From assembly GCA_002309995.1 (NCBI GenBank), contig DBYB01000016.1, forward strand, positions 6,248 to 40,819: DNA of 34,572 bases, in the 5' to 3' direction. The translations under genes were made by a program, and so were the position numbers. Positions 25,201 through 32,790 of this stretch are shown here, piece after piece (the stretch's first letter is position 1; every line of letters starts with the position of its first letter). A model generated the notes under the pieces. It did no database searches. It saw only the letters and a list, made by a program, of their open reading frames with translations, and had not been told where the DNA came from. The DNA is from Bacteroidales bacterium UBA1197 (GTDB lineage Bacteria; Bacteroidota; Bacteroidia; Bacteroidales; UBA932).

Positions 25201-25271
25201 TCTTACAGATAAAGATTTGTCGAAATCAAATGGAAATGCAAACGGTTCTGCTGCCGGTTGTGCCGGAGTAG
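22230..25271 (+). CDS. Large exported alpha/beta-hydrolase (lipase-like) of the island
   Basis: The 1013-residue protein has a signal peptide (about 1-23, ...LASFGQ). Residues about 24-300 look like beta-rich substrate-binding or adhesive domains. An alpha/beta-hydrolase core follows: the first strand with oxyanion segment FVEGFD (307-312), the nucleophile elbow GHSMGG with S410, the segment SFVPVRSAL, and a candidate catalytic His in KRHERTD (H675). The catalytic acid was not assigned. The last about 330 residues are beta-rich with no clear type IX sorting tail. The core is like PGAP1-type lipase/esterase domains found in secreted Bacteroidota proteins. The substrate is unknown; lipid or ester bonds are likely. 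It starts inside the A1 stop and is AT-rich throughout. Confidence is high for the hydrolase core and low for biological role. Confidence 0.75.
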   Translation: MNNRLYFLFCLSCMFGFGLASFGQDLTNNPAIQEQIFSVFEELDLSSSQVNTGYLLDRAVDFIDLKAFDGQTLNASNVADFETLICGFHTMNTARVNSRGQQFSISNIVNSYVDTTAIEFGAAIFKYNYIVNNALTDNLLTFQGGKLYNVVQGTNLLNPYDSTRAFIFAASVPTHSGQAVRLKLSSNHFYTSHSYPSEQPTLYELSINNLPYQQISLPYDSLANLSLGSNSIKLRVTLIGGTTLEGQTSINISDNNTNNLPALLTAMPDNTWQIDTTSSYGDSVGAIVSYKCTATHGAGIIKKPLIFVEGFDDSELGLASSLFSKGIDLIHIFHVLSGISIGCFDFEWFYNGAGFGPEIKDEFDMFYVDWTNPRADIRSNAELLEKIINRINKQKHNNGSFETNVVIGHSMGGLIARYALCDMEERHALHETSCYVSYDAPQLGVNVPLGAQYAVRDLFDHIGNVADLGPLYHNLSSTINNVLDCNSAKQMMYYYVSQDQSITANTHNGWQAILNEKGYPKGDYGRSIDNLSIVNGGDSSTIPEPILLRLVTSLFNVHFDIQINRNDGTGQAVYRSLVKTYKFNWGFSPSEVILWNTEQYAPVDNLNLDYGPSSTLIDSFSSSILGLTYNGPISFVPVRSALNTYMDGFGYTNPPRPIKDTPFNAYYLNQREKRHERTDSSYWSWVYNQTRFALGGPDDFALTGDVFSVTGIVPSEGTAVFSVSDPTKAAISSDGELSVAAPSIQTIDYCRSNNGKYYRKQKTVLAGFPTVALWKSYGNPGEVTVHASCNDSCLKPILDTLLSRGILSCKWLLLKTTAQIEEYNTQSLDMFIDNSQSEYVSVSFQLYDAVRFAQDTTRISPTYSIPLYANNVVFNRDPISVSVSPFSTNLLYQTVSDYIHGVPEDDPIFYYCPYELNNYFVLWKSSAYSNWPDPDSIKIANQVIPLEETIQETINGQPTTLFCFKLLDSYVVQSEIQRIRQQWNNSPLGVILQIKICRNQMEMQTVLLPVVPE

Positions 25272-25299
25272 TTGTATTCGCCTTAAACAGAATTAATAA

Positions 25300-25890
25300 A
25301 TGTACATTCCTCCAAAAACCATAAAAGTATCACAAGTAATAAGTCTATTGCTTACAGTAATGGTAATAAACTCATCTGTGTCTTCATGCACGAAAGTATT
25401 ATACAAATCAACACCGAATTATCGCTTTCAATTTGAACTGGAGGGCCAAGAGTATGATTATGCAGGAAGCTTTAATTATAATGATGTGCGAGTAAGCGCG
25501 TATCTTAATGATTGGGATGAGTACTCAGATCATATCAGTATACATTACAGGCTTCGTCGCCCGTCCCTGTTAGACCTGTATCTTAACTTTTGGGGAAGCG
25601 AAGTGTATTATAGTGAGGAATACCATATTGTTAAAAGGACATCTATTATAGATCTGAATAATACATTAGATGGAGAATTTGGGGGGCGTCAAATCCGTTC
25701 AGGTGTTTTTTCTTTCGAACCAGCGTCGCCGGAGGATTCAGAGGTAGCATATTATCTTTTATTTGAACTGGTGCTGAGGTCTTCAAATGACGTACTTTAT
25801 TATGTGAAGAATGGAAGACTCACTTTTTTCAAATCCTGTTTGGGTGTTAGCAGTTTTACCAATGGAATAAAGAAAAAAAACAATGAATAG
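25300..25890 (+). CDS. Island lipoprotein A2, paralogue of A1
   Basis: The 196-residue protein starts at the ATG at 25300. The signal reaches a lipobox SSVSSC with Cys30; unlike A1 no acidic run follows the Cys, so it may stay on the periplasmic face. The body aligns with A1: TPNYRFQFELEGQEYDY against TPDYRFQCELDGYEYDY, GEFGGRQIRSGVFSFEPASPED against GEVGGYAIESCMFSFELPSPED, and YVKNGRLTFF against FLKNGRITIY. It lacks the Gly/Asp-rich insert of A1. The two copies are well diverged, so the duplication is old or each copy has a distinct role. It lies 28 bases after the hydrolase and overlaps the next gene by 8 bases exactly as A1 does. Function unknown. Confidence 0.7.
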   Translation: MYIPPKTIKVSQVISLLLTVMVINSSVSSCTKVLYKSTPNYRFQFELEGQEYDYAGSFNYNDVRVSAYLNDWDEYSDHISIHYRLRRPSLLDLYLNFWGSEVYYSEEYHIVKRTSIIDLNNTLDGEFGGRQIRSGVFSFEPASPEDSEVAYYLLFELVLRSSNDVLYYVKNGRLTFFKSCLGVSSFTNGIKKKNNE

Positions 25891-26224
25891 TTTTTACTCC
25901 CATATTAGTATAGTAATAATAGCAGTAATAGTGGCTTCTTGCTCAACTATGCTTATTGAGCCAGCCGAGATTGAAGCCTCCAAACTGGCAGAATCATCCG
26001 TTTTAACAAAAGGTGGGACTGAAAATGAGATGAAGACAGCTAGACAACGGGCGATAGTCGTACAAACTAGTCCTATTACGCTTTTACTTAATAGCGTAGT
26101 GCGTACAGACAGCACATATGTTCTTGCGCTTAGCGAAGAAAAAGCCAGGTCGATGGGCGTGTCCAAAAAGGATTACGAATTAGCGGAAGGGTATGTAGTG
26201 TTGCTTAATGAGTTAGAGAAATAG
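25883..26224 (+). CDS. Small island lipoprotein, unknown function
   Basis: The 113-residue protein has a signal peptide and lipobox IVASC (Cys20). The mature part is about 94 residues, with a Ser/Lys-rich linker and a C-terminal part that looks helical (LSEEKARSMGVSKKDYELAEGYVVLLNELEK) after a short strand (STYVLAL). I do not recognise a family. The ATG overlaps the A2 stop by 8 bases (ATGAATAG), implying translational coupling to A2. It is the last AT-rich gene; galK with core composition begins 31 bases later. The coupling suggests a partner of A2 or of the hydrolase, which is inference. Confidence 0.6.
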   Translation: MNSFYSHISIVIIAVIVASCSTMLIEPAEIEASKLAESSVLTKGGTENEMKTARQRAIVVQTSPITLLLNSVVRTDSTYVLALSEEKARSMGVSKKDYELAEGYVVLLNELEK

Positions 26225-26255
26225 CACAAAAACATATAACATCATAAATAACAAT

Positions 26256-27398
26256 ATGAAAGATAGAATCCACAGCAAGTTCGTTGAGCTTTATGGTGAG
26301 GGCGGAGTGTTTTATGCATCTGCCGGTCGTATTAACCTGATAGGGGAGCATACCGACTATAATGGAGGGTATGTGTTCCCGGGAGCCATAGACAAGGGTA
26401 TTATGGCGGAGATTAAGCCGAACGGCACAGCCAAGGTTCGCCTGTACTCCCTGGACTACAACGCAGCGGCCGAATTCGGCCTTGAGGAGGTAGACAAGCC
26501 CGCAGAGGCGTGGGCCTGTTACATCTTCGGTGTGTGCCGCGAGACCATCAAGCGCGGCGGCAAGGTCGCCGGCTTCGACGCCGTGTTTGCGGGCGACGTG
26601 CCCCTCGGCGCCGGCCTCAGCTCCTCTGCGGCCCTCGAAAGCTGCTTCGCCTATGCAATCAACGACCTCAACGGCAACGGGATAGACCTGTTCGAACTCG
26701 CCCGTATCGGTCAGAGCACCGAGCACAACTACTGCGGCGTGAAGTGCGGCATTATGGACCAGTTTGCCTCCTGCTTCGGCAAGGCCGGACACCTTATCCG
26801 CCTCAACTGCAAGACTATGGAGCACCAGTATTTCCCCTTCAAGCCCGAGGGGTACAAGCTCGTACTGCTCGATACCTGCGTGAAGCACGAACTCGCCAGC
26901 TCCGCTTACAACAAGCGCCGCGAGTCCTGCGAGAAGGCCGCCGCTGCAATCAAGAAGAATCACCCGGAAGTTGACTTCCTCTCCGACTGCAAGCGCGTGT
27001 GGCTCGATGAGGTTCGCAGCGAAATCAGCCAGGAAGACTTCATCCGCGCCGAATACGTAATCGGCGAGGTGCAGCGCGTTCTCGACGTGTGCGACGCCCT
27101 CGAGCGCGGCGACTACGAGACCGTGGGAGAGATGATGTATCAGACCCACTTCGGCCTCAGCCGCCTGTACGAGGTAAGCTGCCCCGAGCTCGATTTCCTT
27201 GCCAAACTTGCCCGCAAGATGGACGTCACCGGCTCCCGCGTAATGGGCGGCGGCTTCGGCGGCTGCACCATCAACCTGGTGAAGGATGAGCTTTACGACG
27301 CCTTCGTGGCTGCCGCCAAAGAGCAGTACCGTGCTGCGTTCGGCCGCGACCTCAAGGTCTATGACGTAGTTATCTCCGACGGCGCCCGCAAACTCTAA
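26256..27398 (+). CDS. galK: Galactokinase
   Basis: The 380-residue protein is a GHMP-family kinase at the usual length. The galactokinase signature GRINLIGEHTDYNGGYV (24-40) binds the sugar, PLGAGLSSSAAL (116-127) is the ATP phosphate loop, CGIMDQFASCFG holds the catalytic Asp (D168), and MGGGFGGCTINLV (about 329-341) is the third GHMP motif. It phosphorylates galactose at C1, the first committed step of the Leloir pathway. No other Leloir gene is visible nearby. The next gene starts 7 bases after its stop and may be co-transcribed. GC-rich composition contrasts with the island directly upstream. No TAnnTTTG promoter was found in the 31-base gap, so its promoter may lie within the island. 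Confidence 0.97.
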   Translation: MKDRIHSKFVELYGEGGVFYASAGRINLIGEHTDYNGGYVFPGAIDKGIMAEIKPNGTAKVRLYSLDYNAAAEFGLEEVDKPAEAWACYIFGVCRETIKRGGKVAGFDAVFAGDVPLGAGLSSSAALESCFAYAINDLNGNGIDLFELARIGQSTEHNYCGVKCGIMDQFASCFGKAGHLIRLNCKTMEHQYFPFKPEGYKLVLLDTCVKHELASSAYNKRRESCEKAAAAIKKNHPEVDFLSDCKRVWLDEVRSEISQEDFIRAEYVIGEVQRVLDVCDALERGDYETVGEMMYQTHFGLSRLYEVSCPELDFLAKLARKMDVTGSRVMGGGFGGCTINLVKDELYDAFVAAAKEQYRAAFGRDLKVYDVVISDGARKL

Positions 27399-27405
27399 CG
27401 GTCTG

Positions 27406-30351
27406 ATGCTGAAGCGTATTCCTGTCGTCCTGCTGACGGTTCTCCTGTCGGCCTTCCCCGCTGCCGCCCAGTTCTACAACGACGGCAACGAGCCGGCAGG
27501 AGTGCGCTGGCGCCAGATTACGACGCCGGACTATAAGGTGATATTTCCCGAGGGGCTCGATTCCCTCGGGCGCATATATGCCGCCCGGCTCGAAAAGGTG
27601 AAGACGCCCGTTGGCGCAACTGCGGGCTTCGTGCCCAATCAACTGTACCACAATCGTCTGCCGGTGGTTCTGCACCCCTGGACGGCGAACGCCAACGGAA
27701 TGGTGGCCTGGACGCCCAGCCGTATGGAGCTATTTACAACGCCCTCCTTCTCGGAGCCGCTGCCGGAGCCGTGGATAGACCATCTTACCATCCACGAGTC
27801 GCGGCATGTGGCCCAGATGCAGTACGGACTGGACGACAAATACCGCTTCTTCAACATCTTCCTGGGCGAACTGTTCCCTGGGGCTATGGATGTGCTTTAC
27901 TGCGGGCCTGCTTTCTTCGAGGGCGACGCAGTGGTGGCGGAAACCGAACTCACGCAGTCCGGCCGCGGGCGTAATGCCGCTTTCCTGGAGTACTACAGGG
28001 CCGCCTTCCGCGAGGGCGATACCCGCGACTGGTGGAAGTGGCGCTACGGCTCCTTCAACAAGTTCACCCCGGACCACTACACACTCGGGTACATCACCAT
28101 TGCAGGAATGCGCAGCGTCTATGACGCGCCCGACTTTACCGCCCGCTACTACCGCAGGCTCACGGATACCTGGAATCCATTCCCGTTGCTGGTCTTACCC
28201 AAGACGGTCAAGGAAGTTTCCGGCGGCAAGAAGTTCCGGGCGGCGTTCAAGGAGGTGACGGATACCCTGCAGCATCGCTGGAGCCGCGACGAGGCTGCCC
28301 GTGCGCCCTTTATGCATTCTGAGCAACTGTCTGCCGGGCAGCGTCTGTATGCCGATTACAGCGGCACCTGCGGGCTCGACAGCCTGCTCTACAGCGTGCG
28401 CAGGGGCCTGACGAGCGCGCCCGAACTGGTGTGCCTGAAGCCCGGGGATGCGAAGGCGCGCGTTGTGCGCCCGTTCGCTTACAGCACGTCGCCGCTTAAG
28501 GCTGACCCCGTGAACCACCGCATATGGTGGAGCGAGATTGTTTCCGACGCCCGCTGGGGCCAGGTTTCCTATTCTGAAATCTGGTACCTGGACGCCTCGA
28601 TGAAGCGCCATCGCCTTAAGCCCCGCACCCGCTGGTACAATCCGTCCGTTGCGCCCGATGGCGGCAAGATAGCAGTGACTGAGTACGCCTGGAACGGAGG
28701 GTACAGTATACTCGTGCTTGATACGCAGACTGGTAAGGAACTCGACCGCTTCGTTGCGCCCGACGGGATGCAGCCGGTAGAGACCGAATGGGTTGGCGGA
28801 CGGATTTACGCCAGCGCCATTACAGCCGGCGGTCTTGGGGTTTACGATGCCGGCGACGGTTTCCGAAGGCTGCTGGATTGCGGTCACAGTGCCGTCAAAC
28901 AGCTGTTCGTGCACGACGGCGCTCTTTATTTCACATCCGATCTCGGGGGCGTGGACGAACTCTACGCCTTCAAACCAGAGGCTGAGCAGGTATGCCGTAT
29001 AACCAATACCGCCCAGGGCGCGCAGTCGTTCTGCTTCCTGCCTGATGGTGGACTGGTGTACTCGATTCTCACTCGCGATGGGCGCTACATCTACAGCACT
29101 TCCGCAGATGAGCTCCCGGAGCCGCAGGAGGCCGATTTTGCCGTCAACCACCGCTACGAGTTTGCGGAGGATCTGACCGCAGGTGGCCCCGGCGTCATCG
29201 ATTCCGAGCTGTCGTTCCCCGTGGAACAATCCAAGCCTTACAGCCGCCTGGCCAACGCCTTCCGTTTCCATTCCTGGGCACCCGTGTATGTTGACTACGA
29301 CGCCGTTGAGGACCTCAGTTTCGACGCTCTCACCAGCTCTGCCGGCATCGGCGCCATCGCGTTCACTCAAAACGAGTTGAGTACCCTGCAAGGCAGCATT
29401 GCATACAACGCGGGCTACAGTTCGGACCACTGGGTGCACAAGGGCGAGGCAAAGCTGACCTACAGCGGATTCTACCCCGTGATTGAACTGGGTGCGTCCG
29501 TGAGCAGCGAGGCCCCGTCGCGGTACTTCCTGCATCGTACTTTCAGCGATTTCACCAACATTATCAGCCTTACGCACGAACAGATTGAAGGAATCCCCTC
29601 CGTGAACGCGTCGGCCCTGATATATGTGCCGATGAACTTCTCTTCCGGCGGCTGGTACAGGGGCTTCGTGCCTCAGGTTCGCTGGAACGTGTCCAATAAT
29701 ACAGTCAGCAGGGGCAACCTGGCTCCGCTCAACCGGCTCTCCGCCAGCGTCCGTGGCTACGTGATGAAGGCCACGCCGACATCTTGCCTCTACCCCAAAC
29801 TCGGCATCGGCGCCGAGACCGGCTGGAGCGGCCGGCCGGGCGTACAGAACATATTCAACTCCAACGCTTACTTCTACACCTATGGCTACCTGCCGGGATT
29901 CTTCGATACTCACGGTATGCGCCTCAGCGGCATCGTGCAGGTGCCGGTTGGCGACGCTCTGTTCGTAGAACGTTACGCAAGCGTGATGCCGCGCGGGATG
30001 GGGGAGTACTCCGACCTGGCAAGCAAATCGGGCCGCTATCCCGTTCAGAGCCGCGCTACGCTGGACTATGCCTTCCCCTTCCTGTCCATCGACTGGTCGG
30101 GTCTGGGCCCCGTTGCCTATGTGCGCAACCTCGAGTGCACGCTTCACGGCGACTATGCCTTCTTCGGAGGCTCTAAATCCCTGTCGGATATGCATCTTGG
30201 CAGCGTGGGGGCAGAACTTTGCGTGGTGCTGGGCAACCTGATCTGGATACCGAATGACACGCGTATCGGCGTGAAATATTACTATAATATGGGCATCCCG
30301 GACGGTCTTAATCCGCACTTTGTCGATATGGTCTTCAGCATAGATATGTAA
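27406..30351 (+). CDS. Exported HExxH protein with propeller-like middle and barrel-like C-terminus
   Basis: The 981-residue protein has a signal peptide (about 1-22, ...AFPAAAQ). The N-terminal domain has HESRH (H130-E131-S132-R133-H134), a HExxH zinc motif, and a downstream FFEGD (E172) and AET (E179) that could provide the third ligand, as in gluzincin-type metallopeptidases. Residues about 300-600 contain repeated strands of TolB/WD40-like style (PDGGKIAVTEYAWNGGYSILVLD; LYFTSDLGGVDELYAF; LPDGGLVYSI). The last about 350 residues show alternating amphipathic strands and a C-terminal FSIDM typical of an outer-membrane barrel. It is related to uncharacterised Bacteroidota envelope proteins. 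Protease activity is inferred from the motif only. It starts 7 bases after galK. There is no evidence that it acts in galactose metabolism. Confidence 0.7.
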   Translation: MLKRIPVVLLTVLLSAFPAAAQFYNDGNEPAGVRWRQITTPDYKVIFPEGLDSLGRIYAARLEKVKTPVGATAGFVPNQLYHNRLPVVLHPWTANANGMVAWTPSRMELFTTPSFSEPLPEPWIDHLTIHESRHVAQMQYGLDDKYRFFNIFLGELFPGAMDVLYCGPAFFEGDAVVAETELTQSGRGRNAAFLEYYRAAFREGDTRDWWKWRYGSFNKFTPDHYTLGYITIAGMRSVYDAPDFTARYYRRLTDTWNPFPLLVLPKTVKEVSGGKKFRAAFKEVTDTLQHRWSRDEAARAPFMHSEQLSAGQRLYADYSGTCGLDSLLYSVRRGLTSAPELVCLKPGDAKARVVRPFAYSTSPLKADPVNHRIWWSEIVSDARWGQVSYSEIWYLDASMKRHRLKPRTRWYNPSVAPDGGKIAVTEYAWNGGYSILVLDTQTGKELDRFVAPDGMQPVETEWVGGRIYASAITAGGLGVYDAGDGFRRLLDCGHSAVKQLFVHDGALYFTSDLGGVDELYAFKPEAEQVCRITNTAQGAQSFCFLPDGGLVYSILTRDGRYIYSTSADELPEPQEADFAVNHRYEFAEDLTAGGPGVIDSELSFPVEQSKPYSRLANAFRFHSWAPVYVDYDAVEDLSFDALTSSAGIGAIAFTQNELSTLQGSIAYNAGYSSDHWVHKGEAKLTYSGFYPVIELGASVSSEAPSRYFLHRTFSDFTNIISLTHEQIEGIPSVNASALIYVPMNFSSGGWYRGFVPQVRWNVSNNTVSRGNLAPLNRLSASVRGYVMKATPTSCLYPKLGIGAETGWSGRPGVQNIFNSNAYFYTYGYLPGFFDTHGMRLSGIVQVPVGDALFVERYASVMPRGMGEYSDLASKSGRYPVQSRATLDYAFPFLSIDWSGLGPVAYVRNLECTLHGDYAFFGGSKSLSDMHLGSVGAELCVVLGNLIWIPNDTRIGVKYYYNMGIPDGLNPHFVDMVFSIDM

Positions 30352-30371
30352 GCCGTTTCCCAAAGATTGAT

Positions 30372-30379
30372 TATCTTTG
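30372..30379 (+). promoter_or_regulatory. -7 promoter element upstream of the thioredoxin-fold lipoprotein
   Basis: TATCTTTG is an exact TAnnTTTG match only 7 bases before the ATG, so a transcript from it would be almost leaderless. No good -33 element is seen 19-22 bases upstream. Confidence 0.38.
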
Positions 30380-30386
30380 CCTTGGT

Positions 30387-31435
30387 ATGAAGACAAGAGT
30401 AGCTATACTGATTGCAGCGGCGCTGGTGCTTTGCGCCTGCACCGGCGGCAGGCCCGGTGGCGGGAATAACAGCAGTGGGCACAGCGGTGCAGGTAAGGCA
30501 AACGCGGGAAAAGCTGCCGCAGAAGCCTCCTCACACCGCCCGTTTCCCGCGGTGAGCGTGCCGAGCGTCTATGGCAGCGAAACCGTCGAGGCGCAGGATT
30601 ACGTGCTCCAGCACTACTGGGACGGCTTTTTCAAGGGCGATTGGAAGACCACGCCCGATGCTATCCTTGGCGTAAAAGACGAGGACGTGGAGCAGAACCT
30701 TGCCAACTATATCCAGGTTCTCAACCTAATGAAGCTGGCTTCCACCCCGGACGATATGTCCCGCTTCCGCGCCGCCCAGGCAAGCGTGAGCCATCTGTTC
30801 TCTCAGCTGGAAGCCCGCCAGCTTGCCGATACAAGCGCGAAGACCTACCTCCGTTTCACCGAGGTGGTTGCCAAATATCTCTACGACCCCAACTCCCCTA
30901 TGCGCGACGAGGATTTCTATCTCCCGTTCGTGAAGGCGATGGCCGCCAGTCCCTGTACGCGTGACAATATGCGCGCCGCATACAGATACGAGGCCTCCCA
31001 GTGCGCCAAGAACGGCTTCGGCCAGCGCGTCCCCGACTTCAGCTACAAGGATGGCGCGGGCCGCAGGGGCTCGCTCTACAGCATCCGGGCCGATTACACG
31101 ATGCTGTTCTTCAGCAATCCCGGCTGCCAGTCGTGCAAGGAGATTATTGATGACATCAAGTCCTGCGCCTGCATACGGCCGCTGATGGAGACCGGACGCC
31201 TCGCAATTATCAACATTTACATTGATGAAGAGGTGCAGAAGTGGCGCGACTACCTGCCCAACTATCCCCGCGAATGGATAAACGGCTACGACTATCTCTT
31301 CGTGCTGAGGAACGGCGGCGGATACGACATCCGGGCCATACCCTCCCTGTACCTGCTCGACGGCGGCAAGAGGGTGCTGATGAAAGACGCCCCCACGGAG
31401 TCGGTGCTCACTTACCTCGAAAACATCTACAAGCA

Positions 31436-31439
<4 letters not shown>
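30387..31439 (+). CDS. Lipoprotein with DUF5106-like helical region and C-terminal thioredoxin fold
   Basis: The 350-residue protein has a lipoprotein signal MKTRVAILIAAALVLCAC (Cys18) followed by a Gly/Ser/Ala-rich linker (about 19-50). A helical region follows (about 60-210; YVLQHYWDGFF, TYLRFTEVVAKYLYDPNSPMRDEDFYLPF) resembling the DUF5106 domain of Bacteroidota. The C-terminal thioredoxin fold has the redox motif PGCQSCKE (a CxxC pair) and the cis-Pro loop RAIPSLYLLD. It is likely a periplasmic thiol oxidoreductase, but reducing or oxidising direction and substrates are not known. Its TGA overlaps the thyA ATG (ATGA), so it is translationally coupled to thyA; a functional tie between the two is not evident. 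Confidence 0.82.
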
Positions 31440-32230
<791 letters not shown>

Positions 32231-32241
32231 TTGTTATTGTT

Positions 32242-32733
32242 ATGCTCAAGTGCCTTATCGTTGCCATTGCCGACAACAATGGAATTGGGGTGAAAGGGGA
32301 CCTTCCCTGGCACCTCTCAGAAGATCTCAGATATTTTAAAGCAGTTACTTCGGGTTACCCCGTCATAATGGGGCGAACCACCTATTTCTCGCTCCCGTTC
32401 AGGCCTCTCAAGGGCCGCAAGAACATCGTTCTTAACCTTGGTGGGGAGCCTATACCCGAGGTGAGTTGCGTTTACTCTTTCGACGAGGCGTTCAAGGAGG
32501 CGGAAGCGGCAGGAAAAGACAAATGTTTCGTAATCGGCGGGGCTTCGGTTTACCGTGTGGCGCTGCCGATGATGGACCGCCTGTACGTTACCCACGTGCA
32601 TACGGTGGTGAAAGATGCCGATACTTTCTTCCCTGAGATTGACCCTTCTGTGTGGCACAAAATAAGCACATCCGAAACCCATACCGACCCGGAAACCGGA
32701 TATGAATTCGAGTTCGTGGTTTACGAGCGGTAG
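32242..32733 (+). CDS. folA: Dihydrofolate reductase
   Basis: The 163-residue protein has the chromosomal DHFR pattern: IVAIADNNGIGVKGDLPWHLSEDLRYFK with the active-site acid D28 and the conserved Pro-Trp, VIMGRTTYFSLP, the NADPH-binding segments GRKNIVLN and FVIGGASVYRVAL, and the C-terminal YEFEFVVYER strand. It reduces DHF to THF with NADPH and regenerates the cofactor spent by the adjacent thyA product. The thyA-folA order with an 11-base gap is common across bacteria. The start is the ATG at 32242. Confidence 0.97.
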   Translation: MLKCLIVAIADNNGIGVKGDLPWHLSEDLRYFKAVTSGYPVIMGRTTYFSLPFRPLKGRKNIVLNLGGEPIPEVSCVYSFDEAFKEAEAAGKDKCFVIGGASVYRVALPMMDRLYVTHVHTVVKDADTFFPEIDPSVWHKISTSETHTDPETGYEFEFVVYER

Positions 32734-32736
32734 AAT

Positions 32737-32767
32737 TTTGTATATTCGTGATTTTTAACGATATTTG
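32737..32767 (+). promoter_or_regulatory. Promoter for the NSS transporter gene
   Basis: TTTG (32737-32740), a 19-base spacer and GATATTTG (32760-32767, one mismatch to TAnnTTTG) lie 24 bases upstream of the transporter ATG in the 57-base gap after folA. Confidence 0.5.
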
Positions 32768-32790
32768 CCTCGTTAAAAGTTAGTTGGTAG

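Noticed and set aside
22230..25271. Type IX secretion C-terminal sorting domain on the large hydrolase
   Set aside because: The C-terminus ends LPVVPE and shows no recognisable sorting-domain pattern.
21590..26242. TATAACA near both edges of the AT-rich island as a possible target-site duplication
   Set aside because: Seven AT-rich bases shared at two gene borders is expected by chance, and no integrase, transposase or terminal inverted repeat is present.
29213..29228. Third parS-like sequence CGTTCCCCGTGGAACA
   Set aside because: The central CACGTG is changed to CCCGTG, breaking the most conserved part, and it lies far from the other two sites in ordinary coding sequence.
28195..30396. Long open frame of 733 codons antisense to the HExxH protein gene
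   Set aside because: Compositional shadow; no signal, motif or promoter, while the plus frame has a signal peptide and a consistent domain order.
31241..31435. Upstream in-frame extension of thyA
   Set aside because: It would add 65 Arg/Pro-rich residues overlapping the lipoprotein gene; the ATG at 31436 gives the exact family length of 264.
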